Shown one piece after another: positions 1-11,843 of a stretch of DNA of 64,000 nt. Numbering within the stretch: position 1 is the first letter of the stretch; the number at the start of each line of letters is the position of its first letter. The position numbers and the translations under genes were made by a program. This DNA is from Micromussa lordhowensis. Its lineage: Eukaryota; Cnidaria; Anthozoa; Scleractinia; Lobophylliidae. The notes under the pieces were generated by a model that saw nothing but the letters and a program-made list of their open reading frames with translations, had not been told where the DNA came from and ran no database searches. Location of the stretch: assembly GCA_964020085.1 (NCBI GenBank), contig OZ026598.1, positions 24,830,334-24,894,333 of the forward strand, given 5' to 3'.

Positions 1-104
1 AACCATAAATTAGTTGTACATAATGTGCAAATCTAAGGGAGTTTGGAGTGATTGTAAGTTAAAATCCGGCTAAACCTGATAACTTTTTCTGTTCCAATTG
101 CCTG

Positions 105-348
105 CAGGGCCGGGTTGTTCGAAAACAGGTTAAAGTTAACCCAGGGTTAAACGTTTTCTGAAGAATTGTTTTTTCTTGTTTAAAAGTGTTTTTCACCTCT
201 AAAGTTTGGTGTAGTTTGAGATTACTAGAGCTTATAACTGAAGGGCAAACAATATAAACAGAACACCTCACCAAAGCGTTACAAACTGAAATCAAAATTA
301 TCGTTAACCCTGGCTTAGTGCAATCGGGCTTTGAACATCCTGGCCCTG
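105..348. repeat. MITE-like element with imperfect terminal inverted repeats
   Basis: The left end (from CAGGGCCGGGTTGTTC) is matched in inverted form by the right end (ATCCTGGCCCTG preceded by TTAACCCTGG). Both arms also hold a related TTAACCC/GGGTTAA block. Length and arm layout fit a non-autonomous DNA transposon. A 125-codon minus-strand open frame over it (59-436) is probably fortuitous. Confidence 0.55.
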
Positions 349-530
349 TTTTTTTGGATAGTTTACACGTTAATAACTCTCGGGATTTAAAGGATTGAGC
401 AGTCTCTTTATGTAGTAAGGCAGTTTTCTTTTCCATGGATTTTCACACTCAGATAATTTTGATCTAAATTTAATTGCGGGCTGACTGAATCGACTCTGCT
501 AGATAAGACAGTTCCGTTACATTAAAATTC

Positions 531-795
531 ACTAGATGGATATACCACACAAGCGAATAGTACTTTTCGCACGCGCTGATTGGCTAGCTTGGAAGTGATT
601 AGCCAAGTACTATTCTCCTCCGAGCAGTCTAACAAAAACAAAATGGCTTTTGTCGGTCACAAATAAAGTTGCTCTTTGGGCCGCTAGTTATTCAGCTAGT
701 GTGGTATATACTAAAACAATTATTCACCTCAGTGTCTGCGAATGTGGTGGATATTTACCTCAATCACTATTCACTTCCACTTCGGTGAATAATTG
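531..795. repeat. Foldback repeats, two nested or adjacent arms
   Basis: GATATACCACAC near 539 is matched by GTGTGGTATATA near 699. Immediately after, CAATTATTCACC (717-728) is matched by GGTGAATAATTG (784-795). Both pairs can form stems and look like MITE termini. Nothing coding was seen in positions 1-1001. Confidence 0.5.
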
Positions 796-1001
796 ATAAC
801 TACAACAACGAAGCTATAAGATGCAATACATAATTAATCTGATTTACGAAAAAGTCAGTGACGACTTTATCGCTTTTACCACCAAACCTCACTATGGCTG
901 TATAAAATTGAAATACTCGGAAAGGACCCTATTCTGAATAATTCTTAAATGATGAAATGTTAACTCGTGAGTCTGCGACAATAAAGCAAATGTTCATCTT
1001 T

Positions 1002-4000
1002 TTAGATATTCTCCAGTCTCAGTAGGACTTGTTTGTCTTGCCCAACAATGTCTTTAAAGCATGTGCTGGGTGGGACTACAATGGAGACGTTATCCCCGCT
1101 GTACACCCGCACCTTAATTCCAGTGTCTCTTTCTTGGGCAGTCAGTACACTCTGATATGAAAATGAATTAGAAAACCAAAGGTCAAATATAGCTGATAAT
1201 TCCCATTATATGGGGCAATATCTTAACACGATTAAACATGTGCTTTTCTCTCAACCACCTGTTTGAAAACAACAGTTACCACAGGATTCGTTGTTGGATA
1301 GCTTACGGCCCTCTAAAATTTTCTTATCGGTATCGATTTTCATCGTAATCGCAACAGCTTCAGGAATTCCTAGTTAGCGGAGAGGTGTTTAAGGCTCAAG
1401 GGTTTCAGGTTTCACTTTTCAGAGCTCTAGGGACTCAGGCAAAAATGGTCAGGGTGCCAGACAATGAAATGATCACGCTCCGAGGGAATTTATAATATCT
1501 GTAGGCATCGTTGTATGAAGAAAATCACAGACTCCAGATGTATATTATAACAAATATTTTTGTTATCAACTGTTTGAAGTCACAAACTTCAACACGATGA
1601 AGGACTTAAGTGAACTACTTCAATGAGAAATCAAGAACTTAGAAGACTGAATCAAAATGTCTTATTTTGAATAAAAATTTTAGTAGGTGATTGCCTCAAG
1701 TCTCATTTATTCTTTATTCTGCTTAATAAAACTTACCCCAACGCAGCTGGTTTCTGCAACCATCAACTTGATCATGCTTCCGTTAGGTTTAATCAGCTTC
1801 ACGGAAATATGGTGTTCTGTTGTCTGAAACCAAATATTATTCAAAAGCAAAATAATGTTAGGCCGTTAAATTGATTTTATTCAGATTGAGACCATCGGAA
1901 CGAGCTCACTACGGCCTGCTGAGAAACATGTTGTGTTAGGGTGTCTGAAAACGTATAATTAACTTCTGAACAAGGATGCTTAACATGACACACCTTACGT
2001 ACGTGTGGGTGTTTTGTTCAAATAATAGATGTTTAAAGGAAACAGAAAGCAGAAAACTCTGCAAGTAAATATGCATTAAGAACCTCATTGGTGGTCTGGT
2101 TGATTCTTTTAATTTCAGTGTCATATTTTGGCAAATGGTATGAAATGTAAAAAGATTGAAAGAAACAATCGCAACATCTCAAGGTATCTTTATTTTTGAT
2201 GATGTTTACTGCTCCGCACATTTCTGTATATGCAATTTCTCATTTACCTATAAATGACCTGCTCAGGACTACACAACTGGTCAAATAGACTACCAGTTTG
2301 TCCATCATTTCTGGTTATGGTCTTATGGACTGCAAATATTTATTTTGCCTTTCTTCTTTCCATTTGTTAATATCTAGTTAAATGTTGTACCTTTTTGGCT
2401 GCATCAGCTGTTTCCTGTAAAAAAAAAAGCAATGTGAGTAGTGTTTTTGATTGAGTTGTGTTGTGACTGTATCTGAGTGATTTTCAAGGTAAATACGTTG
2501 TCTATGATATGGTTTTGAAAAAACACAACCTCGATCTAAGAGTTGATTCACAGAATGAGCTCATTGAAAATTTATCCTTTTGCGGTCACTTCAGATCTCT
2601 ACTGTTAGCTCGTCAAGGTAATAGAAATCACTCTCACTGTATCCATTATCTCACAAAGTCGTAGGCCTCGGCCAATTTCAAAAGATAAAATACAATTTGG
2701 CCTTTGAGAATCAAACCAGACAAAGGAAATGTTTCATTAGCTACCAACTCTAGGCATATTTAATAAATGATAACATTATTCTTAGTATAATGACAAATGT
2801 CCCCCAGCCTTATTTTCATTAGTACTTTACCGATGCTTTCATTGCTGCATCTTGTTCACGTCGCAGTGACCTTGTGTCCTCCAGTGCTTGTCTGTGATTC
2901 AATAAACTGCCATTAGTGAATAATTATAAGCTGACACATATAAAGAGGGGCGTCACGCATCTGTAAACCCACTGTGAGGTAAAAGTCATAGAAGGAGGTC
3001 TATAATTGTGAAGTTTATAGAAGGCACACCTTTGGAAAGAGATTGCTTCTAGATTTTGCAGGTTCACTTTGATGTGTTCAATGACATCTTTTGGTATTAT
3101 TTCATCACCTGGTGAGAGGAAATTGTTTTATTGAAGATACATATGTATATTGATAAGGAGAGCAACAAGAATATTGTATACCTGACATCCACCCAGCAAT
3201 GATTTGACGTTTAGTTAGGCCAACTTTTTGTAGCACTAAAAGATGAGCACCAGTCAAAGTCTGAGCTGTGTCCTCGCTGACATGTTGCAGTATTTGTTGC
3301 ACACAAGGTGATCTATTGTGTGCCACCAAGACCAAGCACCTGTCAAGGATGCTCACCAGATCTTGATTTTCAGTTAGCTTCCTTTGGAATGAAAAGAATA
3401 TCCTTTAGCAAACAAACAAATTGAGAGCCTAGAAAAAGAAGTACATCTCTTTATTTTTTCGAAGAAAAACTTGGAAGCTGGGGTAGTTAAGGAGCAAGAG
3501 GGAAATTAAAGAGATATGTAAACAAAGAAATGAATGAACTAGTATTTTTCAGAATATTGAAGCCCATAAACATAATAATTTTAAACATAACAAATAGACA
3601 TAAACATAACAAATTATAAAGCTTACTTCTGGTTAATATTGTTTTTAGGCATTTAAATTTTTCAATCTCACTTACCTGATTACACTGACACTCTCATCAG
3701 TTTCATCAAATAGTATGATCACTATTGGTGTCAGGTTTTGGTGACTCTCTGAAACAACCTAAAGAAAATGCTGTGAGTCAGTTAAGGAAGGTCTATAACA
3801 TTGCAAGATACAAAGTACAGTATAATCTCTGAACAGCACTTACTATAAGCCAGAAAGTGATTGCAAACTGTTGCTTCTTGAGTGGATAGTCTACTACATA
3901 AATTGTTTTTGAGTAAATTATATGGTAGCCAAGAGAACTTGCATGGTTGAATTTAAATGGGCATGGCGTGAACATCATGCTTCTTTCCAAGAGGAGCTGT

Positions 4001-6675
4001 AGCAGTTGGATCTGCTGTAAGGGTCCTTGCATTGCTGAAAGAAATTTTGGAACCAGTCAATCAATGAAATTAACAAAGGCTCGTTTGCTAAATAAACAAA
4101 CCTCTGAGAGCAACTTTTACTTTAAAAGTGCAGATTAAAAGTTGTTCCTACTTCAGAAGTGCAGCAAGGTTTATGATCAATGCTAACAGTTACATGTAGC
4201 TCATTCAACTTTCTTTCCAGTATTGTATAACCATTTCCTTGAAGTCAAACCACCTCCCACATCAGCAAGAATGTCTTATTGCATATCCAGCCACCTCAAA
4301 GTTAAAAAATGTGGCGCTTGTGTTGTTTTTCCAATCCATCTATCATTTGTGTTTGAAATCTTAAAAATGAAAACCTTCCTTGTGTTTGATTTTTTACTAA
4401 CCAGGTCAGCTAGGTACAGTAGCTACCGGTAGGTACTGTAGCTTGTAAATATGAAGCTGCCGATCAAACGGCTGTGACATTTTTTTTAAGACAGCTAACT
4501 TAAAAACGTTAAATTTCTCACCAAATACTTCAGCACCCTCCATGGATTCTATACAGGTGACTGTTCCTCCTATCATTATTGACAAAAGATATCAGCAGAG
4601 ATTATCATGCATACATGTTGGCCAGAATAACATTCCCAAATTAACTGAAAAATACAACCTGGAATTTATTTGATAAGCTGTATTCCTATATCAGCTTGTA
4701 GCACTCATTGGTAGCAAGTGGACAGATTTACCTTTATTTCACCTTTATTTTGAGGAAAATAGAGGTCGTCAATTTTTTTCAGTATCAATTTCATGTACAT
4801 GTCGTATTGTACCTCGGAATTTTCAGTGTCAAGAGTGAGAGCCAAAATTATTTTATGTTAGGGTTACTATCTATCCATACCAGACTGGATGTTTTCATTT
4901 AATTCCTGTGTGGTGCCCCTTGATGATATAATATCTGTAACGAAATAGGTATACAGATTCTAAGTTTATTGTTATATTTGATTCTCTGTAAATTCAGTTA
5001 TTAAAATTTAACATTTAACATGAAAGTATAAATGGATGCAATTAGACAGAATAACATTCCCAAATTAACTGAAAAATACAACCTGGAATTTATTTGATAA
5101 GCTGTATTCCTATATCAGCTTGTAGCACTCATTGGTAGCAAGTGGACAGATTTACCTTTATTTCACCTTTATTTTGAGGAAAATAGAGGTCGTTAATTTT
5201 TTTCAGTATCAATTTCATGTACATGTCGTATTGTACCTCGGAATTTTCAGTGTCAAGAGTGAGAGCCAAAATTATTTTGTTAGGGTTACTATCTATCCAT
5301 ACCAGACTGGATGTTTTCATTTAATTCCTGTGTGGTGCCCCTTGATGATATAATATCTGTAACGAAATAGGTATACAGATTCTAAGTTTATTGTCATATT
5401 TGATTCTCTGTAAATTCAGTTATTAAAATTTAACATTTAACATGAAAGTATAAATGGATGCAATTAGACAAACTATATACCATCTCAGTATTAAGTCCAT
5501 TAGTCTATTATTTTGTCAACCTGATTAAACATCAACTGCTGATAAAAATGTAGAGATAACATGTGCTGATTGAAGACTGACAGCTCAAACATTTCCTTCA
5601 GAGTACCAAGTTATTCTTTGATTAGGAATTATTGAACGAGGCTCTGTAGGATATGAAAAATTTTGCAGATCAAGGAGGGTGTGTTCCACACAGACTGAAT
5701 GCCGGTGTGAGTAACACCCTCTGAGATCTGTAGAATTCATATCCTACTAGTGCCGAGTTTAATAATTACTTTATTATTCACTCAAAACATTTCACTGTTC
5801 TTAAAGGAATTTCACCATTTTGCTCTTTGCAGTGGGCTGTACTTTTTGATTAAATAATTTGCAAGGGGCAACACTTTTGTCATTGTTGGTCAATAATAGC
5901 AAATGGTTATGTTGAAGTATGTGTGTGATTTTAACCAATCAAAAACAGGGAGATATTTAGAATTAAGTATAATATGAGTTTTTTGTTTCTCCAATATGAC
6001 TGACTACTTATACCATATGTCTTTTTTAACAGGTCCATTGTAGGTGTGTGATCTAAAAAGGAACAAAAACTACCAGTTAAATTGCATGGTGCACATAATT
6101 TATGGTATAATTTGGTGCACATATCAGGAACAAGACGTACAATATAATTGCCTTGACCTTTAGCTTTGTCAGCCTACATTTTCCCTTTGCCTTAGTGTTG
6201 AACAGAATGAGCATGGTGACCGCGTTTTTTTTTATTGGTCTTGTTTACTCGTGATAGGTGCAGGACATGCATATTTACATGTAAGTTAAAAAAAGGTTGA
6301 AGCTCGTAAGATAAAGCGGAAAATATGCAAGGAGACACATTGCTAAAATGTTGTTTAAGCGAGGAAAATAAAACTGCAAAGGTATTTCAACTTTGGAATT
6401 TTAGTTTTTCACGACAATATGTGAAAATTTGGTATCCATGCACCTTCATGTCTTGCTGTTACTGTAACACAATTGTGATGCAGGAAAGCCTAGACAGCAG
6501 GCCTGAAACTGTTTCTTCCATTAATTTCTTGTCTTCTGCATGTTACCATAATGATTAGTGTTACAAAACACATTTTTTCTAATTGTCATACCAGGGAGTT
6601 GATTTACAGATCTGACAGACACTACTTGCAGATCTGGTGTATTTCCTTGTTGGCCACGACTCGAACTGACCTGTC
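1002..6675 (-). CDS. Unrecognised spliced gene, at least 12 exons, about 390 codons visible
   Basis: Exons, 5' to 3' on the minus strand: 6592-6675, 6014-6052, 5167-5292, 4522-4569, 3844-4034, 3676-3758, 3182-3381, 3030-3108, 2831-2891, 2391-2414, 1737-1823 and 1002-1151, ending at TAA. Each junction has GT donor and AG acceptor bases, and all phases agree, so one open frame runs through. That agreement is the main evidence the gene is real. The 5' end is missing: the first listed exon begins in phase 1, so an upstream exon above 6.7 kb is expected. The protein has hydrophobic beta-strand-like segments in the middle (exon 3676-3758), a charged helical stretch with RREQDAAMKAS near residue 310, and a compact C-terminal domain ending LLRLENI. 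The charged helix slightly recalls UBX/UAS proteins, but I cannot assign a family. Exon 5167-5292 lies in a tandem duplication whose other copy is frameshifted. Confidence 0.7.
4623..5470. repeat. Tandem 424-bp duplication containing an exon
   Basis: Positions 4623-5046 and 5047-5470 are near-identical direct copies with the unit starting CAGAATAACATTCCC. Visible differences are a C/T change in the exon, a T/C change near 4973/5395 and a 2-bp insertion (TTTTATG versus TTTTG). The right copy holds the in-frame 126-nt exon. The left copy's version is 128 nt (4743-4870), and the extra two bases break its frame. Confidence 0.9.
5627..5767. repeat. Foldback MITE-like repeat in an intron
   Basis: AATTATTGAACGAGGCTC with GTAGGATATGAA on the left is matched in inverted order by TTCATATCCTAC and GCCGAGTTTAATAATT on the right. 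The arms are about 35-45 bp and imperfect, with a short loop. It lies between two exons of the 1.0-6.7 kb gene. Confidence 0.55.
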
Positions 6676-6723
6676 CTGTAGACATAAATATAAATAATAG
6701 AAATAGTGCATTAACAATAATAA

Positions 6724-6925
6724 CAATAACAGTGACAGTGAGAGTGACATTGACTGTGATAATGGTAGTGTAGTGACATTGACAGTGTCAATGACAGTGG
6801 CAGTGACATTGAGAGTGGCAGTGGCAGTGACAGTAACAGTGACTGTGACAGTGGTAGTGACATTGGCAGTGGCATTGGTAGTGATGCTTATAGTGGCAGT
6901 GCTAGTGATACTACTACTACTAGTA
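6724..6925. repeat. Degenerate GTGACA/TTGACA hexamer minisatellite
   Basis: Runs of GTGACA, GTGACATTGA and GTGGCA units repeat with small changes, flanked by AATAAT microsatellite. Long open frames here on both strands (164 and 64 codons, rich in Thr/Val) are products of the low-complexity repeat, not genes. Confidence 0.85.
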
Positions 6926-7464
6926 ATACTGATAATAATAATAAGTAATGATTCTCGTAAGAAGTAGGCACAAAACAATAGACCGGATCCAAAAAATGCC
7001 GTTGGACTTTGAAGTGTTAATCTTTTAATTAAATAAAAATCCTTATGAGTGATTGGCTGATTACATTTGAAGCGCGAAATTTGAATTGTTATCAGCGAAA
7101 AATAAGAGGCCAACACATTTTCGATTGCTTTTAAACCATCTAGATGCTTGCTATGTTAAAAACTATCTCTAAACGAAAGAACGAGAGTTTACGAAATAGG
7201 GAAATCTATTTTTTTCTCATTCGATCAACAACAATAGCGCTAAGCGTGACGCGACACTCCGTAATTAGAAGTTCTCATTGTTTTTCATCAGTCATCCGTC
7301 AACATGCTCATGTCGGTAATTCTCCCCTTTCAAAAAGAAACACGAATTCTCCAGCACAATTTAGTAAAGACAGTAAAGTTATTTCATCTTATTGACGTAA
7401 AGGTTCCTCTAAAAACCGCCTCAAAATAAAAGTTATCCTTGAAATAATTCATGTTCAAAGGTGT

Positions 7465-8025
7465 TCATGATGTCCACAGGATTGTAGCCTTCCTCATCTC
7501 CAGTAGTAAATAGCCGTTTCCAACAGACTCGAAAGTTTTTGACAGAAAAAGTAATTCTTCTGCCGTAAACTCTAGTCCATGAGCTTCAATCGTTACAAGT
7601 TCCGGGAAGGAGCACAAACACGCGATGGCCAGAACTGTGAATTGCGTATTCCTAGAAATTGCGATATGCTGTAACTCACGCTGAGTGTCTTTGGCTCGGA
7701 AAATGGCAATCTGATCCAGTGCAGGGCAGTCGGAGATATCCAGTTGTTCCAAGTTTATTGTAGTTTGCATCATTTGCTGGAAATGGTGATTTGACAATGG
7801 CGTTGAGGCTAAATTCAAGCATGTCAGGGATCTAAATGCTCTCCGAGGAATGACGCAATAAAGCTTTCCTGTTCCCGAAAGATCCAATTCCTCCCAATTT
7901 CGCTCCATCAGGCGATACCGCTTGATCACACACCACCACTCGAAACAAGCTCCAGCTGCCCTGGCTAAATCATTCAGATCAAGAAAACGAAACACAGGTA
8001 GCAAGATCACCGGGGAAATATTCAT
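7465..8025 (-). CDS. F-box/leucine-rich-repeat-like protein, single exon
   Basis: A 186-residue uninterrupted reading frame starting at ATG 8025. The N-terminus (about residues 5-45) has an F-box-like pattern: a hydrophobic ILLPVFRFLDLNDLARAA helix pair followed by a conserved-type WWCVIKRYR segment. Next come leucine-rich turns such as LEQLDISDCPALDQ and LTCLNLAST (about residues 50-140), typical of FBXL proteins. F-box proteins bind Skp1 in SCF ubiquitin ligases, and the repeats usually recognise the substrate; that role is inferred from the family. At 186 residues it is shorter than most FBXL proteins, so it may be a small paralogue or a truncated copy. It is divergent from the helix-turn-helix gene at 8.4-9.0 kb. 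Confidence 0.7.
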   Translation of the reverse strand: MNISPVILLPVFRFLDLNDLARAAGACFEWWCVIKRYRLMERNWEELDLSGTGKLYCVIPRRAFRSLTCLNLASTPLSNHHFQQMMQTTINLEQLDISDCPALDQIAIFRAKDTQRELQHIAISRNTQFTVLAIACLCSFPELVTIEAHGLEFTAEELLFLSKTFESVGNGYLLLEMRKATILWTS

Positions 8026-8438
8026 TTTCGCATGCAGTCACTTTTTATGGTTTTATGTCTGGCCAGAAGCATATCACCTATGGCGAACTGTTTTTCTTAC
8101 CCTAAGCGGCATTTCTTATGACGGTGAATCTTTGAAAACATTTCTCTCTTTTGTTTCCTTTCTTGACGTGTGAAAATCGCTGATAAGGTCAGTCATCTCA
8201 GTAGGACAGCAAGAAAAATTGTTAGACACATACTGAGTTCCAAGGATTGACCGCGTTTATTTCTATTCTTTCTTGTTTGAGAGGGTAACTGATCTGGTCA
8301 CGTATTTCTTTTTTGGGTTTTATGTATTGTGAAATGGAGCAAAGGTGAGAGTGTAATAATTTTTGTTTTTGTCTTATTACTGTAGCTTCCTTTCAATGTT
8401 TTCACTTGCTTGATTCTTCTCTGGACCTTTGCCAACAG

Positions 8439-9002
8439 AAAAAGAGCTGGTCCAAGCGAAGACGAAACGCGCAGTCAAGAAGGAGATACAAAAAGCGCCA
8501 AAAATGTTTCGGTACGGTCAACCCTTGTTCTTGTGATTTTCAGATTTTGAGAATCTGCGACAAAAAAGTGTATATTTTTTAGTACAAGGTAAAATAGTTT
8601 CTTTGTAGTGGATAATTTCAACTAAATGGTTTCTATTTTTCCGTCTAACAGATCAGTCGGTTGCGCAGTGTCTATGGGAAAATTGTAACGTTTCCAAAGA
8701 AGGAGAGGGCATACTTAAGATGGTTGGACAATGAAACGTTTGAAGAAATCGCGAGAACAGCTGGCGTCCAAGCGGCAACCGTTCAGATTTATGTAATCGA
8801 CAAGATCGCCAGTGGTGTGAAGAGAACTGATCTCCATGAAAGACTAATCAGAGAGCTGAAGATCCGAGATGAGTTTGAAGTAGTATACGACCTCCTGTGT
8901 GGGCGAAGCATAACTCTAAGGGAAATAAGGGATTCCACCCAGCTGACCTACAATCAAATCCGTGCGGTTATAGCTCTTCTCATCAGTAGTTATGAACTTT
9001 AG
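8439..9002 (+). CDS. Helix-turn-helix C-terminal exons, RecQ/WRN-tail-like
   Basis: Two exons join cleanly: 8439-8511 and 8652-9002. The intron begins GTACGG and ends CTAACAG, in phase 0, ending at TAG. The first exon starts in phase 2 after a CAACAG acceptor, so one or more 5' exons are missing from my model. The encoded tail is acidic (GPSEDETRSQEGD). A helix-turn-helix unit follows (WLDNETFEEIARTAGVQAAT, then helices to DLHERLI), and then a second helical hairpin ending in LTYNQIRAVIALLISSYEL. This resembles the helix-turn-helix domain seen at the C-termini of RecQ/WRN-type helicases and some DNA-binding proteins. No helicase motifs are visible upstream. The gene could be a short DNA-binding protein or a fragment. 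Confidence 0.5.
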
Positions 9003-10347
9003 ACCTACTGGCAAGGAAATATTGGAATTATGAACTGAGTGCGTCCATAGTTTCATAAAAGCCTGTGTGGCAGATATTGTATTCTGTGAGCGCGATTTAC
9101 ATCTTTTTCCGCAGTTTCCTTTGATATTATCGTGTTATTTTTATCTATATACTTTGTGCAGTTCAACATTGCTAAATGCCACAAGTTATAAGAGGAAAAC
9201 CGAGCAAAAAAAAATAAACAATTATTGAAGTAGTTCTGGTGTACTGATAAGGATGAATTCCCGCAACATGTCCACGTTGAGCACACGTGCGATATGAAAT
9301 AAGAGTGGGTGGGATGTAGGGGGTGGGAGGGGGGAGGGAGAAAGAGCAACAAACAGGCAAACACAAACACGGGGAAAACCACTAGAGAGAAAGTGGACGA
9401 CAGCGCGCAAGGAAGTGGATATTCATTTTTCTCTTAATTCAGTTTTTTTTAACTGCTAGAAGTGTTAACAAACTATCAACTATCATCATCTAGGAGACAA
9501 GGACATAATGACGAGTATTACACTGATAAACTAACCTCTCTCGTACGTGCCGCCAAAAAATGTTTTAATGCACCCCATTACCTCTCCCTTATATCACACG
9601 CCTCACATGGGCTTTATGGACTTTACAGAGGATATCATACATAGCTCAATGAGAAGATAGAGTTGTCAGAAGTTTGCCGAGTTTTTTCACTAGACATAGC
9701 CATTAGATATAACAGTCAACAATATAGGTTGAAATCAGTACCGGCATTCAATAGGAGTAAACAAAGGAAAATTGAGGTTGGTTTGCTTGCCAATCGCTAA
9801 AGATTGACTGATGTCAATCAAATTTGCAAATAAATACTTTCTTTATGAATTTGGTGATTATAAATTGCAGGTACTGATTTCAATATCGATTGACTGTGTT
9901 TGGTAGAACACAAAACAGATTGACTTTCTATTTTTTTGGTCTCATCCATTATAGCGAATTATGCACATATGAAAATAGAATTCACTGACCCTCTGCACTT
10001 TTTAACCAAAAATAAAAAATACTCAGAAATAAAATAGTTCCCAAAATAAAATATTTCCCAATTTGTCCAGGGAGTTGTGTTTTCGTGACTAGGGTTTTTA
10101 GTGTGATTAAAAAAAAAATCAATCTCATAGCAGGTGAACCCTTAAATCCCCAACAGCATCAAACATCTACTTTCTCCGCACAATATGACTACTTAACAAA
10201 AATACATACTTGGAGAATATGAGATTACATCACCATAGAAAGTGTCTAGATTGTAACAGAAAATTTTAGACAAAATTATTTTCATAAACAACAGAGAAAG
10301 AAGTTAGAATATGCTTGTTGATATTGATTTCAATATATGTTTTCATC
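9003..10347. other. Intergenic stretch with G-rich tract and AT-rich DNA
   Basis: No supported gene. Positions 9305-9345 hold several G runs (GGGGGTGGGAGGGGGGAGGG) that could form a G-quadruplex on the plus strand. A foldback element at 9712-9897 is listed separately. Other open frames of 60-109 codons here are short and low in complexity. Confidence 0.6.
9712..9897. repeat. MITE-like foldback with about 30-bp terminal inverted repeats
   Basis: The left arm starts ACAGTCAA and runs through TTGAAATCAGTACC. The right arm reads GGTACTGATTTCAATATCGA and ends TTGACTGT. Arms are imperfect but clearly inverted, giving an element of about 186 bp without coding capacity. Confidence 0.65.
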
Positions 10348-11251
10348 TTAAAAGTAAAAAACCTTCGTAACAGATGCAATTGTGAGAGAATGCTGCCAGT
10401 TGTAATTCATCATGGCATCCAACCATTGAGCAAGGAGATGTATACAGCCTGGCTGACTGCATGCTATGATGGCTCCATCATTTCCATGACTATGGGAGTC
10501 AATAATCATGGCAGAGCTGTCAGAGTTCACTGCTAATAGCATGGCTCGATGTTCTGTCATTATAACATAGCATGACTTTGAAGTGTTATTCTGGGCCTCT
10601 TGAATTAGCACATTGGTCAACTGATGAACAGGGTTGATGCCATAAATATCAATCTGCTGCCCCACTCTCTGTACGCCACATTCATTATCTGCCAATGACA
10701 CAGCATCTTCCACTTCTAAATCAACTGCTTGATGATCGAACAGGTCGTCATGAATTTTGTTACCTTTGATCATTGCTTCGACCAAGGATTCTCTCCATGG
10801 CTCAGGAAGACAATCACCTCTTGGCCAAAGTAGACTTCCCCTGATCCATATCTTCCCCATGATTAGGGCAATGAAGGCACAAGCATTGCTGCCTGTCCTT
10901 CCCTGGATGTTTGATTGGGATTCTGTAAAAGTCCACTCCACAACACCTGCTACATATGAAGAGGGCCTTCCCTTGATCAATCCTGCTGGTATTCCAACAG
11001 GTAATGGACTTGGAAGTGGGCGGTGGGGTATTTGATGCACAGGGACCCGGGCCAGACATGTTCATTGCTGTCGGCAGTGAATGTGTAATGGATTGCTGAC
11101 AACTGTCAGTTGCGGTTCCTGTCTGAGTAGCCAAGACACTTGGTAAACAATTGGGTACGTCCCTGGGCATTTCGTCTTGAAAATTCTCTTGATCCAAGGG
11201 GTCTGGACAGTTGCTTCTTTCAGACATTTGACCCCCTTTGAAACAGACCAA
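10348..11251 (-). pseudogene. Cysteine-protease-like ORF with probable frameshift
   Basis: The frame 10348-11040 encodes about 230 residues with two candidate catalytic blocks: GRTGSNACAFIAL (Cys) and MIIDSHSHGNDGAIIA (Asp/His). They are separated by about 120 residues with GQQIDIYGINPV and a hydrophobic YVIMTEHRAMLLAV strand. The spacing suggests a papain-like cysteine peptidase fold, but I cannot place a family. An overlapping frame (10814-11251) supplies a plausible N-terminus beginning MSERSNCPDPLDQ. The switch between frames near 11040 suggests a one-base indel. It lies directly downstream of, and on the same strand as, a transposase-like pseudogene; several cut-and-paste element families carry a protease gene or domain, so both may derive from one element. 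That link is inferred. Confidence 0.45.
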
Positions 11252-11843
11252 TACACCATGAATAAGTCACATACTGGTAAGTGCATGACTATTACTGAAG
11301 CACACATATCATCAGTGCACATGCAGCCATACAACTATAGGGAGCCACGTTAATTTTTCCATGTTCTAATTTCAATTTTTCTGTTTTACACCGATGTGTC
11401 ATTAGTTTTTACCATACACTTTAAATTTAGACATAAAACCAATGGGATAATTGTCCGAATTGTACTGTACTGGGAGGCCCACATCCACATTATTAAAAAA
11501 ACATGAGTTGGCATCAAACAAGTATTGTCATCAAAACAATTGAAGTTTGAAAACCCATTACACACACTTTCTCAACAGAAACTGTAAAGCAGAAGTGGCT
11601 TCAGAACTCAATTTCGTGTTGTTAACAGACATGTTTACAATTCAATATTTTTTTTGGAACAAGAAAACAAAGTTGCAGTCAAGCATACTGCTGTAGAAAA
11701 GAAAATTCCAAATATAGAAGTTTGTCCTGAAAGCCTCAACGCCATTCTGGAATATTGATATATCAAAATGAGGTGACCAGGCAAACTAGAAAATGAAAAT
11801 GAAACATTACTTTTGTCCCCTATGTAAAACCAAATCATTCTGT
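11252..11843. other. Spacer between protease-like ORF and transposase-like gene
   Basis: AT-rich with no convincing exon, repeat family or regulatory site. Small open frames here (67-90 codons) have no recognisable features. Confidence 0.5.

Noticed and set aside
59..436. 125-codon minus-strand open frame
   Set aside because: It coincides with a MITE-like inverted-repeat element.
6622..7116. 164-codon minus-strand open frame rich in Thr/Ser
   Set aside because: It is mostly translation of the GTGACA minisatellite; only 6592-6675 is used as an exon, in another frame.
9053..9410. Overlapping open frames rich in Phe/Leu/Pro
   Set aside because: Three overlapping frames over a G/A-rich tract; likely fortuitous.
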